The translations under genes were made by a program, and so were the position numbers. Positions 33,231 to 45,642 of a stretch of 64,000 nucleotides of DNA are shown piece by piece (position 1 is the first letter of the stretch; every line of letters starts with the position of its first letter). The notes beneath the pieces are model-generated. The model was not told the origin of the DNA. It did no database searches and saw only the letters and a list, made by a program, of their open reading frames with translations. The DNA comes from Anodontia alba (Eukaryota > Mollusca > Bivalvia > Lucinida > Lucinidae), in assembly GCA_964016985.1 (NCBI GenBank), contig OZ024827.1, forward strand, positions 54,664,684 through 54,728,683. Reading direction: 5' to 3'.

Positions 33231-36055
33231 TAGCTCACCTGTCAGGTAGTGACAAGGTGAGCTTTTGTGATCACATTTTGTCTGTCGTCCGTCGTGTGTG
33301 CGTCTGTGCGTGCGTCGGTGCGTGCGTCCATAAACAATTTCTTCAAAAAGCCACTTATTGGATTTTGACCAAACTCCACAGGAATGATCCTTGGTTGGTC
33401 CTCTTTCAAAGTTGTTCAGTTGGTTCCGGTCAATTGCATATCTAGGTCACAGGAGCTAAAAATAGATTTTTTTAACTGAAAACTTAAAAAATCTTATCAG
33501 AAACCACTGGACCAATTTCAATATAATTTTGCAGAAATGTTCCCATGGTGATCCTCTACCAAGCGATTTGGATTCGTCAAAAAACATGGCCGCCAGCAGG
33601 CGGGGCTTATTTTGCCTATATATCTATATAGAAATGCCTATATATCTATATAGAAAACTTTAAAAATCTTCTTGTTAGAAACCACTGGACCGATTTCAAT
33701 ATAACATGGCAGGAATATTCCTTTTGTAACCCTTTATCAAGATTGTTCAAGCCGTCATGATTCGTCAAAAAACATGGCCTCCAGGGGGTGGAGCTTATTT
33801 TCCCTATATATTTATATAGTAAACTTTAAATATCTTCTTGTCAGAAACCACTGGACGGATTTCAATGTAACTTGGCAGGAATATTACCTTGGTGACCCTC
33901 TACCAAGATTGTTCAAGCCGTCATAATTCATCAAAAAACATGGCTTATTTTCCCTATATATCTATATAGAAAACTTTAAAAATCTTCATGTCAGAAACCA
34001 ATGGACCGATTTCAATATAACATGGCAGGAATGTTCCTTTTGTAACCCTCTACCAAGATTGTTCAAGCTGTCATGATTCATCAAAAAACCTGGCGGCCAG
34101 GGGGAGGGGCTTATTTTCCCTATATATCTATATAGAAAAATTTAAAAATCTTGTTGTCAGAAACCACTGGCCCGATTTCCATATAACTTGGCAGAAATGT
34201 TTCCTTGCTGACCTTCTACCAAGATTGTTCAAGCAATCGCGATTCGTCGAAAAACATGGCTGCTAGAGGGCAGGGCTTATTTTCCCTATATATCTAAATA
34301 GAAAACTTTAAAAATCTTCTTGTCAGAAACCACTGGACTGATTTCAATATAACTTGGCAGGAATGTTCCTTTGTTGACCCTCTACCAAGATTGATCAAGC
34401 CGTCATGATTCATCAAAAAAACATGGCTGCTAGGGGGCAGGGCTTATTTTTTCATATATATTTATATAGAAAACTTTAAAAATCTTCTCATCAGAAACCA
34501 TTGGACTGATTTCAATATAATTTGACAGAAATGTTTGTTTGGTAACCCTCTACTAAGATTGTTCAAGCTGTCATGATTTGTCAAAAAAACATGGCCACCA
34601 GGGGGTAGGTTATTTTCCCTGTATATCTATATAGAAAGCTTTGAAAATCTTCCTGTCAGAGACCACTGGACCGATTTCAATATAACTTGGCAGAAATGTT
34701 CCTTTGGTTACTCTCTACCAAGATTGTTCAAGCTGTCCTGATCTGATTCATCAAAAAAACATGGTCGCCAGGGGTGGGGCTTATTTTCCCTATGTGTCTG
34801 TATAGAATACTTTAAAAATCTTTGTGTCAAAAACCTCTGGACAGCGTTCAATGTACTTTGGCAGGATTGTTGCTTTGGTGACCCTCTACCAAGATTGTTC
34901 AAGCCCTCATGATACGTCAAAAAACTGCTCCCCCTTCTCACCAACCACAATCTGCCACTTCTGACCAGAGGTCGGGTGTATTCATCATGCGTAAGGAGTG
35001 TGATGCTGCATGCAGCAGAGACCTGGGCCATGACAGTAGCTACACTGAACCGCCTGCGGCGTAATGACCGCGCAATGATCCGTTGGATCTGTAATGTCAA
35101 GGCAAAGGATGAAGTCAGCTCAGACTCCCTTCTCTCAAAGCTTGGCATCCAGGACTTGGATGTGGTGTTCCGCACCAGTAGAATGAGGTGGTTTAGACAT
35201 GTAGAGCGCAGCACAGGTTGGATTGCTAAGGTACGCAAGCTAAATGTAGTTGCACAGAAGAGACCCGGCAGGCCAAAGAAAACGTGGGATGAAGTGTTAA
35301 TGGACGACAGAAAGAAACTGGGAATGGACTCTGCTGATCCCCAGAACCGTTCTGAGTGGAGAGGACATCTCAGAGAAAGACTTGTCAAACAAGCCCAACC
35401 CTCGGTAGAGGAAAACCGGCTTTAAAATGGATATGATGATGATGATGATGATATGACTCATGATATGTCAAAAAACATGGCCGCTAGGGGGAGGGGCTTA
35501 TTTTCTCTATATATCTGTAAAGAAAACTTTAAAATTCTTCTTGTCAGAAACCACTTGACTGATTTCAATATTACTTGGCAGGAATGTTGCTTTGATGACC
35601 TGCTACCAAGATTGTTCAAGCAATCATGATTCGTCAAAAAACATGGCTGCTAGGGGGAGGGGCTTATTTTCCCTATATATCTAAACAGAAAAATTTAAAA
35701 ATATTCTTGTCAGAAACCACTGGACCGATTTCAATATAACTTGGCAGGAATGTTCCTTTGTTGACCCTCTACCAAGTTTGTTCAAGCTGTCATGATTTGT
35801 CAAAAAACATGGCAGCTATTGGGCGGGGCTTATTTTCCCTATAATTTAAAAACCTTTTTGTCACCACTGGACTGATTTCAGTATAACTTGGCAGAAATGT
35901 TCCTTTGGTGACCCTCTATCAAGATTCCGCTCAAGCCATCATGATGCGTTGCGGGGCAGGGCTGTAAAATTTATTCAAAAATCTTAGAGCAGTGAACTTG
36001 GCTGAAACTTCAGTAGTAAGTATGCAAATTTGTTTGCTCAGGTGAGCAATATAGG
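33231..36055 (+). mobile_element. HINE-like element carrying a LINE insertion
   Basis: The left end is TAGCTCACCTGTCAGGTAGTGACAAGGTGAGCT with GTCGTCCGTCG words. The array has units of about 150-190 bp (AAAAACATGGCCGCCAGGGG, CTTATTTTCCCTATATATC, AACCACTGGACCGATTTC). A LINE 3' fragment interrupts it at 34926-35456. The right end has GCTCAGGTGAGCAATATAGGACCATCA; the second half of the stem (TGGTCC) is cut off by the next LINE, which enters in the loop. Confidence 0.7.
34926..35456 (+). mobile_element. LINE 3' end (C-terminal part of RT ORF) with target duplication
   Basis: An intact reading frame from 34928 to the stop at 35423-35425 covers the C-terminal part of a non-LTR retrotransposon polyprotein: RVYSSCVRSVMLHAAETWAM, RRNDRAMIRWICNV, RPGRPKKTWDEV, ending EENRL. 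The RT core is missing (5' truncation). A (ATG)n tail follows. The 20-bp flanks CTCATGATA-GTCAAAAAAC at 34906-34925 and 35457-35476 differ by one base, so this is a clean target-primed insertion with an exact boundary. Confidence 0.9.
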
Positions 36056-37744
36056 ACCATCATATATCATATCATAACCGGATTTTTGATTAACGAGCAG
36101 GTACAGGGGCAACTTCCACACCAGTGGGTTCCCTTCCAGATAGCTGGCTTGCTGCACGCATGGTAGATCTCACACCAGATCTCCAGGTATGTCTATCATG
36201 AGGGTTGATGGCTGAGAGCTTCCACTCTCTGCAATCCCTCTCTGTCAGCTATTTCCATGTCATCTTGGGCCTCCCAGGCCCACGCTTTCCATCAACCTGT
36301 ATGTCAAAGGCTGTCTTGACTGCACCATTGGAGCGTTCCACATGTCCATACCATCGGAGTCTTCTCTCCTTCAGAATGAGGTCCAGATCCTCAATGCCAA
36401 GCCGCACAAGTAGCTCATTGGACCTGGTTGTGACAATGTCTTACGGTCTGACATTGCAGATCTGTCTGATCATTGCCCTGTCATTTCGCTGCAGAGGTTG
36501 GAGGTTTAGCTTTGTCAATGGCCAAATCTCGCTGGCATGGAGCATTGCGCTCCGCACACAAGAGCTGTACAGACAGCCACGTGTTTTGAAAGAGAAGTGG
36601 CGTGAAGAGAGAATTGGTAGCAGATCCTTGAACTTCTTCCAGGCGGTTTTCACACGTGCTGTGGTTGAAAATTCACAGCCACCTGCTGCTGAGAGCATGT
36701 CTCCTAGGTAGCAAAAGGAAGCTACCAACTTAAGCTTGTCAGGTCCGACCTGGACTTCCTTCTGTGGTCTGCCATCCAAGAGGCGTGCAGTTCCCTGGCA
36801 CCGTGTACATCTGTAGTCAGGGTATTTTTTCAAGTGCTTGAGCCCACTGCATTTCTTGTGCACCCAGTGCTTGCAGCCATTGCAGAAGATGCTGTTGCTG
36901 CCCACTCCAGTGCGACAGACGGTGCATAGAAACTCACCTGAACTCTGCAGGAGATCCAGTCCTGTACCGCAGATCATGATCTTTGTCTTTCCTGCATTTA
37001 CTCTCAGTCCTTTCTTCTCCATTGCTTCTTTCCATGTCAAGAGCCTCCTGACACATTCCTCAAGTGTGTCAGCGATGATAACAAGGTCATCAGCATAGAG
37101 GTCTTCCCAGGGGACCCCAGAGCGGAACTCTCGTGATAAGGCTTCAAGCACAATGATGAAGAGCAGTGGGCTGAGTACTGATCCTTGGTGAACACCAACC
37201 TTCACTTCAAACTCTTCACTGTACCCCTCACCAACACGGACATGGCTCTGCGTATTTGCATACATCCCCTGCACCAGTCGCACAATCCACTCCTCCACAC
37301 TAAGTTTTCTCAGCACCCACCAGATGACCTTCCGAGGTACTCGATCAAACGCCTTCTCCAGGTCTACGAAAGCCATGTAGAGTCTCTTGTTGGCAGCTAG
37401 ATACTTCTCTTACAGCTGCCTGACAACAAAGATTGCATCTGTAGTGCCTCTGCCTGGGATAAAGCCAAACTGGGAATCGTCGATTGACACCAACTGTCTG
37501 ATGAGGCCGTCCACAATCCTATCCAGGATTTTCATAACCTGCTCTGTCAGCTTGAGACCGCGATAGTTGCCCCTTTCCAATGCGTCCTCCTTTCCCTTGT
37601 ATAGGCAGACAATGAAACTCTGCTCCCAGTCAGAGGGTATCTTGCCATCGCGAATGATTGCAGCTGCGAGGTCACGGATCATGGAGGCGCCCATGTCACC
37701 GACTGCTTGTATCATCTCCACCACTATGCCTGATAGGCCCGGTG
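36056..37744 (-). pseudogene. 5'-truncated LINE: reverse transcriptase with PHD-like finger
   Basis: On the minus strand one frame runs from about 37744 to the stop at 36090-36092 with no frameshift and three nonsense codons (37410-37412, 36441-36443, 36249-36251). It begins inside the RT domain (GLSGIVVEMIQ), continues FGFIPGRGTTDAIF, MAFVDLEKAFDRVPRK, VGVHQGSVLSPLLFI and the catalytic YADDLVI. A Cys4-His-Cys3 array follows (CTVC, FCNGC, HWVHKKC, CTRC; about 36775-36915), then RNDRAMIRQICNV and GRPKMTW. An imperfect ATGATATG-type tail lies at the left edge. The C4HC3 pattern matches a PHD-type zinc finger between RT and C-terminus. It would have served RNA-templated insertion; this copy is inactive. 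Confidence 0.9.
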
Positions 37745-39085
37745 TCAGATAATATTTTGCCCCGCGGGTCAGAAAATTGCTATAATATTTTGACCCGCCC
37801 CATAATATATTGACCCACCCCACTATCTTTCTTAAGTAATGATAAAACACATATAAAATGGATTCATTTATTAAAAAAGCATTAAAAATAATGTTCTGAC
37901 AGTAATCCACCCGTTTATTTTTTGAGAGAAGGTTGGGGTGGGGGGTCAAAATATTATACCATAATATACTGACCTGCCCCTGGATTTGACCAGGTTATCA
38001 TAATAGATTGCTAGAAATAATGCAAAATGGTTCATTTTAACATGAAAACCTAAATAAAAAACATTGAAATAAGATGATGTCCTATTTGACTTCGAGAGGT
38101 GTGTGGGGGTGGGGTGGGGGGTGGGGGGGCATCAAAATATTATACCATAATATATTGACCCACCCTTGGATTTCAATAGGATATAAATGATCCCTTTAAA
38201 TAATGTGAAATGTTTTCTTTTATCATGTAAACCTAAAAAAAAAAAAAGAAAAGCATTTTCATTAAATGACGACCAATTTAATTTTTTATGGGGTGGAGGG
38301 GCGGGGGTCAAAATATTATACCATAATATAATGACCTGCCCATGACTTTGACCAGGCAGTCATAATAGATTGCTAGAAGTAATGTAAAATGGTTCCTGTT
38401 ATCATATCATAAATGATCCCTTTAAATAATGTTTTCTTTTATCATGTAAACCTACAAAGAAAAGCATTTTTCATTAAATGATGACCAATTTAATTTTTAT
38501 GGGGTAGGAGGGTGGGGGTTGGAGGGGGGGGGGGGTCAAAATATTATACCATAATATATTGACCCGCCCATGACTCTGACCATCAATCATAATAGATTGC
38601 TAGAAGTAATGTAAAATGGTTCCTGTTATCATGAAAACCTCTAAAGAAGCATTTTCATCAAATGACGTCCTACTTGACATTTTATTGGGTAGGAAAGCGG
38701 GGGGGGGTTACAATATATTATACCATAATATATTGACTGACCCTTGGATTTCAACAGGCAATCATAAATGATCCCTACAATAATGTGAAATGTTTTCTTT
38801 TATCATATAAACCTAAAAAGAAAAGCATTTTAATAAAATGACGGCCAGTTTGATTTTTTATATGGTAGGGGTGGGGGGCAGGGGGCGGGTGGTCAAAATA
38901 TTATACCATAATATAATGACCCGCCCATGACTTTGATCAGGCAATCATAATAGATTGCTAGAAGTAATGTAAAATGGTTCCTGTTATCATGAAAACCTCA
39001 AAAGAAGCATTTTCATCAAATGATGTCCTATTTGACTTTTTAAGGGGTAGAAGAGGGGAGGTGGGGGTGGGGGTCAAAATAATTA
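37745..39085 (+). repeat. ~180-bp tandem array with ATATTATACCATAATAT cores
   Basis: About seven monomers each carry TCAAAATATTATACCATAAT, TTGACCCGCCC, ATAATAGATTGCTAGAAGTA, and a G-rich stretch (GGGGTGGGGG). The central ATATTATACCATAATAT is close to palindromic. Spacing is about 175-185 bp with one longer interval (38309 to 38536). The left edge is the LINE truncation point; the right edge blends into the next array near 39085. Confidence 0.75.
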
Positions 39086-41797
39086 AATGAAATGTAGTTG
39101 GCCTTATGGCCCTTTGCAATTTCTGGCCATTTAATGTTATTGCTTTTATGTGCATAGCATAAATTTAGAACCATGTATGCTAATGTTTTAAAATTTCATA
39201 TATGGATTCCTCATGAAAAAATAGGTGACCCATAATTTTATTCTTTTCTGAATTATCTCCCAGTTTAGAGTTATTTCCCTTGTAATAAAATAACATTGAA
39301 ATCTAGTTGGCAATATATCTCAAAGAGTATTTGAGCTAGAGCCTTGATATTTGGTATACTGATTGGGACTGAGAAGGAGATCACCTGATTAAATGTTCAA
39401 CCAATTAAATGAGATGTTGTTGGAGTTATGGCCCTTTGCAATTTCTGGCCATTTAATGTTATTGCTTTCATGTGCATAGCATAAGTTTAGAACCATGTAT
39501 GCTAATGTTTTAAAATTTCATGTATGGATTCCTCCTGAAAATACAGGTGACTAGTAATTTTATTCTTTTCCGAATTATCTCCCATAGAGTTATTTCCCTT
39601 GTAATAAAATAACATTGAAATCTCGTTGGCGATATATCTCAAAAAGTATTTGAGCTAGAGCCTTGATATTCAATATACTGATTGGGACTGAGGAGGAAAT
39701 CACCTGATTAAATTTTCAACCAATTAAATGAAATGTTGTTGGAGTTATGGTCCGTTGCAATTTCTGGCCATTTAATCATGTTACTTTCATGTGCATAGCA
39801 TAAGTTTAGAACCATGTATGCTAATGTTTTGAAATTTCATATATTGATTTCTCATGGAAAAAATAGGTGACCCGTATTTTTTTTCTTATCCGAATCATTT
39901 CCCATTTTAGAGTTATTTCCCTTGTAATAAAATAACAGTAAAATCTCGTTAGCAAGATATCTCAAAAAGTATTTGAGCTAGAGCCTTGATATTTGGTATT
40001 TTAATTGGGACTGAGGAAGAGATCACCTGATTAAATTTCGAAATAATTAAATGAAATGTTGGAATTATGTCCCTTTGCAATTGTGGGCTATTTAATCTTG
40101 TTCCTTTCATGTGCATAGCATAATTTTAGAACCATGTATGCTAATGATTATAGATACCTCATGAAAAAATAGGTGACCATTTTTTTTTTGTTTTTCTTAT
40201 CCGAATTATCTCCTCTTTTACAGTTATTTCCCTTTTAATAAAATAATAATATTTAGTATACTGATTGGGACTGAGAAGGAGATAACCTGATTAGATTTTC
40301 AACCAATTTAGTGAAATTTTGTTAGGTTTATGGCCCTTTGCATTTTTTGGTCATTTATTGCTTTCTTGTGCATAGCGTAAGTTTAGAACAATGTACGCTA
40401 ATGTTTTGAAATTTCATATATGGATTCCTCGTGAAAAAATAGGTGACCCGTATTTTTTCCTTATCCGAATTTTCTCCCAGTTTAGAGTTATTTCCCTTTT
40501 AATACAATAACATTGAAATCTCATTAGCAAGATATCTCAAAAAGTATTTGTGCCAGAGCCTTGATATTTGATACACTAATTGGGACTGAGGAGGAGATCA
40601 CCTGATTAAATTCTCAACCAAATAAATGAAATGTTGTTGGAGTTATGCCCCTTTGCAGTTTCTGGCCATTTAATCTTTTTGCTTTTATGTGCATAGCATA
40701 AGTTTAGAACCATGTATGCCAATGTTGTGAAATTTCATATATGGATTTCTCTTGAGAAAAAGGTGATCCATATTTTTTCTTATCCAAATTATTTCCCATT
40801 TTAGAGTTATTTCCCTTTTAATAAAATAACATTGAAATCTCATTAGTAATGGAGTTATGGCCCTTTGCAATTTTTGGCCATTTTATAATGTTGTTTTCTT
40901 GTAACTTTAAAACCATGTATGCTAATGTTCTGAAATATCATATATGGATTCCTCATGAAAAAATAGGTGACCAGTATTTTTTTCCTTATCCAAATTATCT
41001 CCCATTTTAGAGTTATTTCCCTTTTAATAAAATAACATTGAAATCTCATTAGCAAGATATTTCAAAAAGTATTTGAGCTAGAGACTTGATATTTGGTATA
41101 CTGATCTGGACTGAGGAGGAGCTCACCTGATTATATTTTCAACCAATTAAATGAAATGTTGTTGAGGTTATGGCCCTTTGCAATTTCTGGCCATTTAATG
41201 TTGTTGCTTTCTTGTGCATAGCATAACTTTAGAACCATGTATGCTAGTGTTTTGAAATTTCATATATGGATAGCTCATGAAAAAATAAGTGACCCATATT
41301 TTTTTTTTCTTTTCCGAATTGTTTCCTATTTTAGTAATTTCTCTTTAAATAAAACAACATTGAAATCTTGTTAGCAAGATATCTCAAAAAGTATTTGATC
41401 TAATGCCTTGAAAATTGATGTACTGATTTGGACTGAGGAGTAGATCACCTGTTTAAATTTTCAACCAATTAAATAAAATGTTGTTGGAGTTATGGTCATT
41501 TGCAGTTTCTGGCCATTTAATGTTGTTGCTTTATTGTGTATAGCATAAGTTTAGAAGCATGTATGCTAATGTTTTGAAATTTCATATATGGATTCCTCAT
41601 GAAAATATAGGTGACCCGTATTTTTTTTTTCTTATACGAATTATCACCCATTTTAGAGTTATTTCCCTTCTAATAAAATAACGCTGAAATCTCGTATATT
41701 TGTACTATTATTACCGTCATGGGCAAGCAGTGTTGGAGTCAAGCAGTCTTAGAGTCAGGCAGTTGAGGGGCATAGTGTTTTACAAACACCAGCTCTA
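39086..41797 (+). mobile_element. Helitron-like element family C, array and right end
   Basis: About eight ~315-bp monomers (GCATAGCATAAGTTTAGAAC, TTTCATATATGGATTCCTC, AGTTATTTCCCTTGTAATA, AGATATCTCAAAAAGTATTT). The right end is GTGTTTTACAAACACCAGCTCTAG followed by T: a GTGTTT/AAACAC stem-loop, a short spacer and CTAG, the classical Helitron 3' terminus. After 41797 the sequence resumes in the middle of a monomer of another family. The left hairpin present in other copies (11606, 57882) is missing. Confidence 0.7.
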
Positions 41798-42871
41798 GTT
41801 TCAATATAACTTGGCAGAACTGTTCTCTTGGTGACCCTCTACCAAGAGTGTTCAAGCTGTCATTATAATTATGTCAAAAACCATGGCTGCTAGAGCGCGG
41901 AGCTTATTTTTCCCTAAATATCTATATAGAAAAAACTAAAAATCTTCTCGTCATAAACCAATGGAACAATTTCAATATTACTTGGCAGGAATGTTTCTTT
42001 GGTGACCCACTACCAAGATTTTTCAAGCCGTTATGATTCGTCAAAAAACAAGGCTACTTGGGGGCGGGGCTTATTTTGACCTACATATCTATATAGAAAA
42101 CTTTAAAAATATTCTTGTCAGAAACCACTTGACTGATTTCAATATAACTTGGCAGAAATGCTCCTTTGGTGACCCTCTACAAAAGATTGTTCAAGCCGTC
42201 ATGATACATAAAAAAACATGACAGCTGGTGGGGGGGGGGGGGGGGTGGGTGCAGAGCTAGGGGCGCTGCTTATTTTGCCCTGTGTATCTATATAGAAACT
42301 TCTTGTCAGAAACCACTTGACTGATTTCAATATTATTTGGCAGGAATGTTCCTTTGGTGACCCTCTACCAAGATTATGCAAGGAATCGTGATTCTTTAAA
42401 AAGCAAGGCTGCTAAGGGGTGGAGCTTATTTTCCCTGTATATCTATACAGAAAACTTTAGAAATCTTCTTGTCAGAAACCACTGGACAGATTTCAATATA
42501 ACTTGGCAAGAATGTTTCTTTTGTGACCTTCTACGAAATTTGTTCAAGCTGTCATGATTTGTCAAAAAACATAGCCGCTAGGGGGCGGGGCTTATTTTCC
42601 CTGTATATCTATATAAAACAGTTTAAAAATCTTCTTATCAGAAACAACTGGACCAATTTCAATATAATTTGGCAGAAATGTTCCCTTGGTGACCCTCTTT
42701 CAAGATTCCGTTCAAGCTGTAATGATGCATTAAAAAAACATGGGCACTAGGGGGCAGGGCTATAAAATTTATGCAAAAATCTTAGAGTAGTGAACTTGGC
42801 TGAAACTTCAATAGTAAGTATGCAAATCTGTTTGCTCAGATGAGCGATATAGGACCATCATGGTCCTCTTG
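41798..42871 (+). mobile_element. HINE-like element, right part
   Basis: Five to six monomers of the family at 33231 (CAATATAACTTGGCAGAA, GGGGCGGGGCTTATTTT). The right end is TTTGCTCAGATGAGCGATA, the perfect stem-loop GGACCATCATGGTCC and TCTTG followed by T at 42871. A G-run of about 17 lies at 42230-42246. The left part is absent; the piece starts exactly at the CTAG|T border of the Helitron-like element, which may have inserted into it or replaced its left side. Confidence 0.65.
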
Positions 42872-43700
42872 TCTCTCTTATTCCTGGAAATTTCTATGCA
42901 GTTATACAAAGTTTACATGCAGAAATAGGAGAGTTACTAATAAAAGATTTTTTGCAATCTCATCCATTTTATCTCTGCTATGGTAAAAGATGTTTGATCC
43001 AGATCTTCACTTCATTTATCCAGCTTTTCTTTTAATACAGTAAATGTTCTAAAATTTCAAACACTTGATTCCATATCTTTTTAGCCTAAATTTTGCTTTT
43101 TGTGCAATTGTTTCTTAAAATGCTTAGTGGATAGCAAACAGTGTGGACAGTGATCAAACTTCTCCTTCAGGAGCTGTCTTATCTGGGTCTGTGTTTTTTC
43201 AGATATCATTTTGTCAGATGCTGTGCTGTGCACAATTTTAGGACATTTTATAGATTTATCGTAACATATCTTGTTCAAATTTTAGGATATGTATGGTAAG
43301 GAGTTGAAATATTTTGGATAAATATGATAGCAAAACCTTCAAGCAGAACTAGGAATGATAGTGATACTTGGCAGATTTATAGGTAATTCATACCAACTTA
43401 CTGATATTTACCCTAAATATTTTGGACGCTTTAACTCCTCACCGTATTTATCCTAAAATTTCTACAGTTCCATTTTACTTCCTGTTCTTGTATCTAAGCA
43501 GTTGTTGGATGAGTGGAAAACAATGTGGACTGATCAGCTGATACAGAATGTGGTGTCTGATCTGGGTCTACACTGTTTGCTCAGGCCCATCTCTGAATAT
43601 TTAGGGTAAATATTGTAACCTTGAATAAACAACATGACAGCTTCCATTCAGCTTCATGATTACATTAAAAATATCTTCTTGGAAAAAAAACAGAAAAAAC
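42872..43700. other. intron sequence with a ~180-bp foldback element
   Basis: Mostly single-copy-looking A+T-rich DNA. Positions 43279-43459 form an inverted repeat: ATTTTAGGATATGTATGGTA on the left against the complement TACGGTGAGGAGTT-type arm on the right, with arms of about 50 bp. This is consistent with a MITE. Related words (TTTACCCTAAATATTTGGA, GGTAAGGAGTT) recur at 45190, 46280, 49822, 50925, 55798 and 56250. Confidence 0.55.
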
Positions 43701-44999
43701 TTAACCCTTCTCCTGCGGCACCCGAATATATTTGGTAGCGCGTGCCAAACGTTGACTGCTGAACTCAAAAATTTTCGGTCAGTGGGAATTTCCAGGTTGC
43801 GCTCTGATGTCATTTTTTCAAAAACGTCATGGCAGCTTAAGCGGTTCCAAAACCTAACAAATACACGAAGAATGCATAAGATATTAATTTAATTATATAT
43901 CTGGCACAACATTTTAGCAATAAGATGCATTTAAAAAGTCAATTTTATTAAACAATGACCAGAAGCGCAGCTGATCTAAACTTGGATGAGTGGATTTTCC
44001 GATTACAAAAATAAATTAAAACCCAGAAATAAACATCAAAAGAAGTATTGACATAAATGATCGTTAGTAGAAAATAATAAAAATTATATAAATACATTAC
44101 TTTTATAATATTCAGGTCTTAAAATCATCAAATATTAATTAATTTTATTTATTTTGCTGATTTGCTGAGTGTCGTCTGAAAAAACCTCACCACTTCCGGA
44201 AGGTTCCGGAGTAATTCTATAAATAAATATAACTCACTAAACGCAAATTGAAATTTATTCGATCTTATAAACTTATTTTTATATTTCTTACACTGTTATC
44301 ACAAACAAAAGCATTTTTTACATGAAAAGATAACAGAAATATAGTTTAATTTTTCATCATAATTTTCAGAAAACCCATTTCTAAATAGGTAGCCTCGTTC
44401 CGGTCATGCTGTTTACCAGCGCGGAAAAGACGAAAAGTAAGTCAAAATTTAGGCGATTTGCAATGATTTTGCTTGTGTTTTTCCATGTTCAAACTTAGTG
44501 CTGTTCGAATTTCAAAGAGAGCTGCACTTTATTTATTTGCTGATGCAAGAGTCGGCACCGTTCTCCCACACTTTTGTGAAGGACATATTTCGTCCGCTTG
44601 TGTTGATGCGCTTTTAACGATCCGAACAGACATCTCCTTACACATGCCTCCGAAGTAATTTTAGTATAGTTTATTTTAAAGAAAATTTATTTTGAGTCTT
44701 TTCGCTCATGTGTTTGTTTTTCTTTTCTCTTTTTCTGGGCTTTGAAACGAATGCAAAGTTATACCAAAATTGATGCTTTCGCTAAGGTCCGATGTAAGGT
44801 TTTCCAAAAATGTTGCGACCGAATTATAATAAGCGATAAAGATGTCCAACACATTTGAAAGAAGCCTAGATCATAATGATTCTGTGTGTCACTGCAATAA
44901 TAACCTACGTGCCGTTTAACAAAGTGCAGGAACTTGGCCCTACAATGATGTTAAAGTAAAAATAAGAGATAAAGTGAGCACCCATTCATACCCATTGTA

Positions 45000-45062
45000 T
45001 GATTCAAACCCATGACCTCTTGCTTGCAAGTCATGTGCTCTACAGTTACTTAATCACCCTGA
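45000..45062 (-). repeat. tRNA-like relic (outer copy)
   Basis: Read on the minus strand: GTAACTGTAGAGCACATGAC, an anticodon-arm-like CTTGCAAG, and the box B-like GGGTTTGAATC. The order is that of a tRNA or tRNA-derived SINE head. No acceptor-stem pairing is convincing, so a functional tRNA is unlikely. The same relic occurs in the inner copy at about 49587-49650. Confidence 0.5.
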
Positions 45063-45398
45063 TATCACTCACAGAACAGCCAATCCAAATGATCACCAAA
45101 CTTCTTCCCCATCTATCTCATTAGCAGTTATACAAACAAACATTTTCTTCATTAGCACCAGTGTGAGCACATCAAATATTTTTTCAGTGGCTACTATATT
45201 TACCCTAAATATTTGGATAGACAGGTCTGCGTAAACAGTGTAGACTCAGATCAAACACTGCAGAATACATCTTATCAGGATCTCCACTCTTAGCCAGGCA
45301 TCCTTCAAATTTTAGACACAACAGTTTTATGTTTACTGGATTAAAACTTGATAATTTACACTTGCAGTAATATGGGCCCCTACTTGTATCTACGTCTA

Positions 45399-45406
45399 AC
45401 ACAAAC

Positions 45407-45446
<40 letters not shown>
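45399..45446. repeat. CA microsatellite (outer copy)
   Basis: Interrupted ACACAC run. The corresponding site in the inner copy (50016-50102) is nearly twice as long, a typical slippage difference between paralogous copies. Confidence 0.95.
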
Positions 45447-45448
<2 letters not shown>

Positions 45449-45568
45449 AAATAAAAAAGAAAAAAAATCTTTATTTGGATAAATCATGACACCACTGTGC
45501 ACAGCCTATGTATTATTTACATCGGGCACAATTAATTTTATAAGGATTTAGGGACAATGTACTCGATT

Positions 45569-45642
45569 GAGGATTTGAACCCACAGCCTCCTGCTTGTAA
45601 AGCTGATACCCTGCTGGGCTGAGCTAACCAGGCTGATAGACC
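45569..45642 (-). repeat. tRNA-like relic with intact boxes (outer copy)
   Basis: The minus strand reads GGTTAGCTCAGCCCAGCAGG (box A), an anticodon arm around CTTTACAAGC, and GTGGGTTCAAATCC (box B). This is tRNA-like in spacing, with a TAC triplet at the anticodon position if the fold is right. The inner copy holds the same at about 50228-50300. As both copies lie in a transposon, I read it as a SINE head or tRNA pseudogene. Confidence 0.5.

Noticed and set aside
34708..35388. 226-codon minus-strand frame over the LINE fragment
   Set aside because: Antisense shadow; the + strand frame carries the recognised LINE C-terminal motifs and its natural stop.
44473..44658. 61-codon frame in the piggyBac-like element as a possible transposase remnant
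   Set aside because: The inner copy's equivalent (about 49060-49245) does not preserve the frame cleanly and no DDE-type motif is visible.
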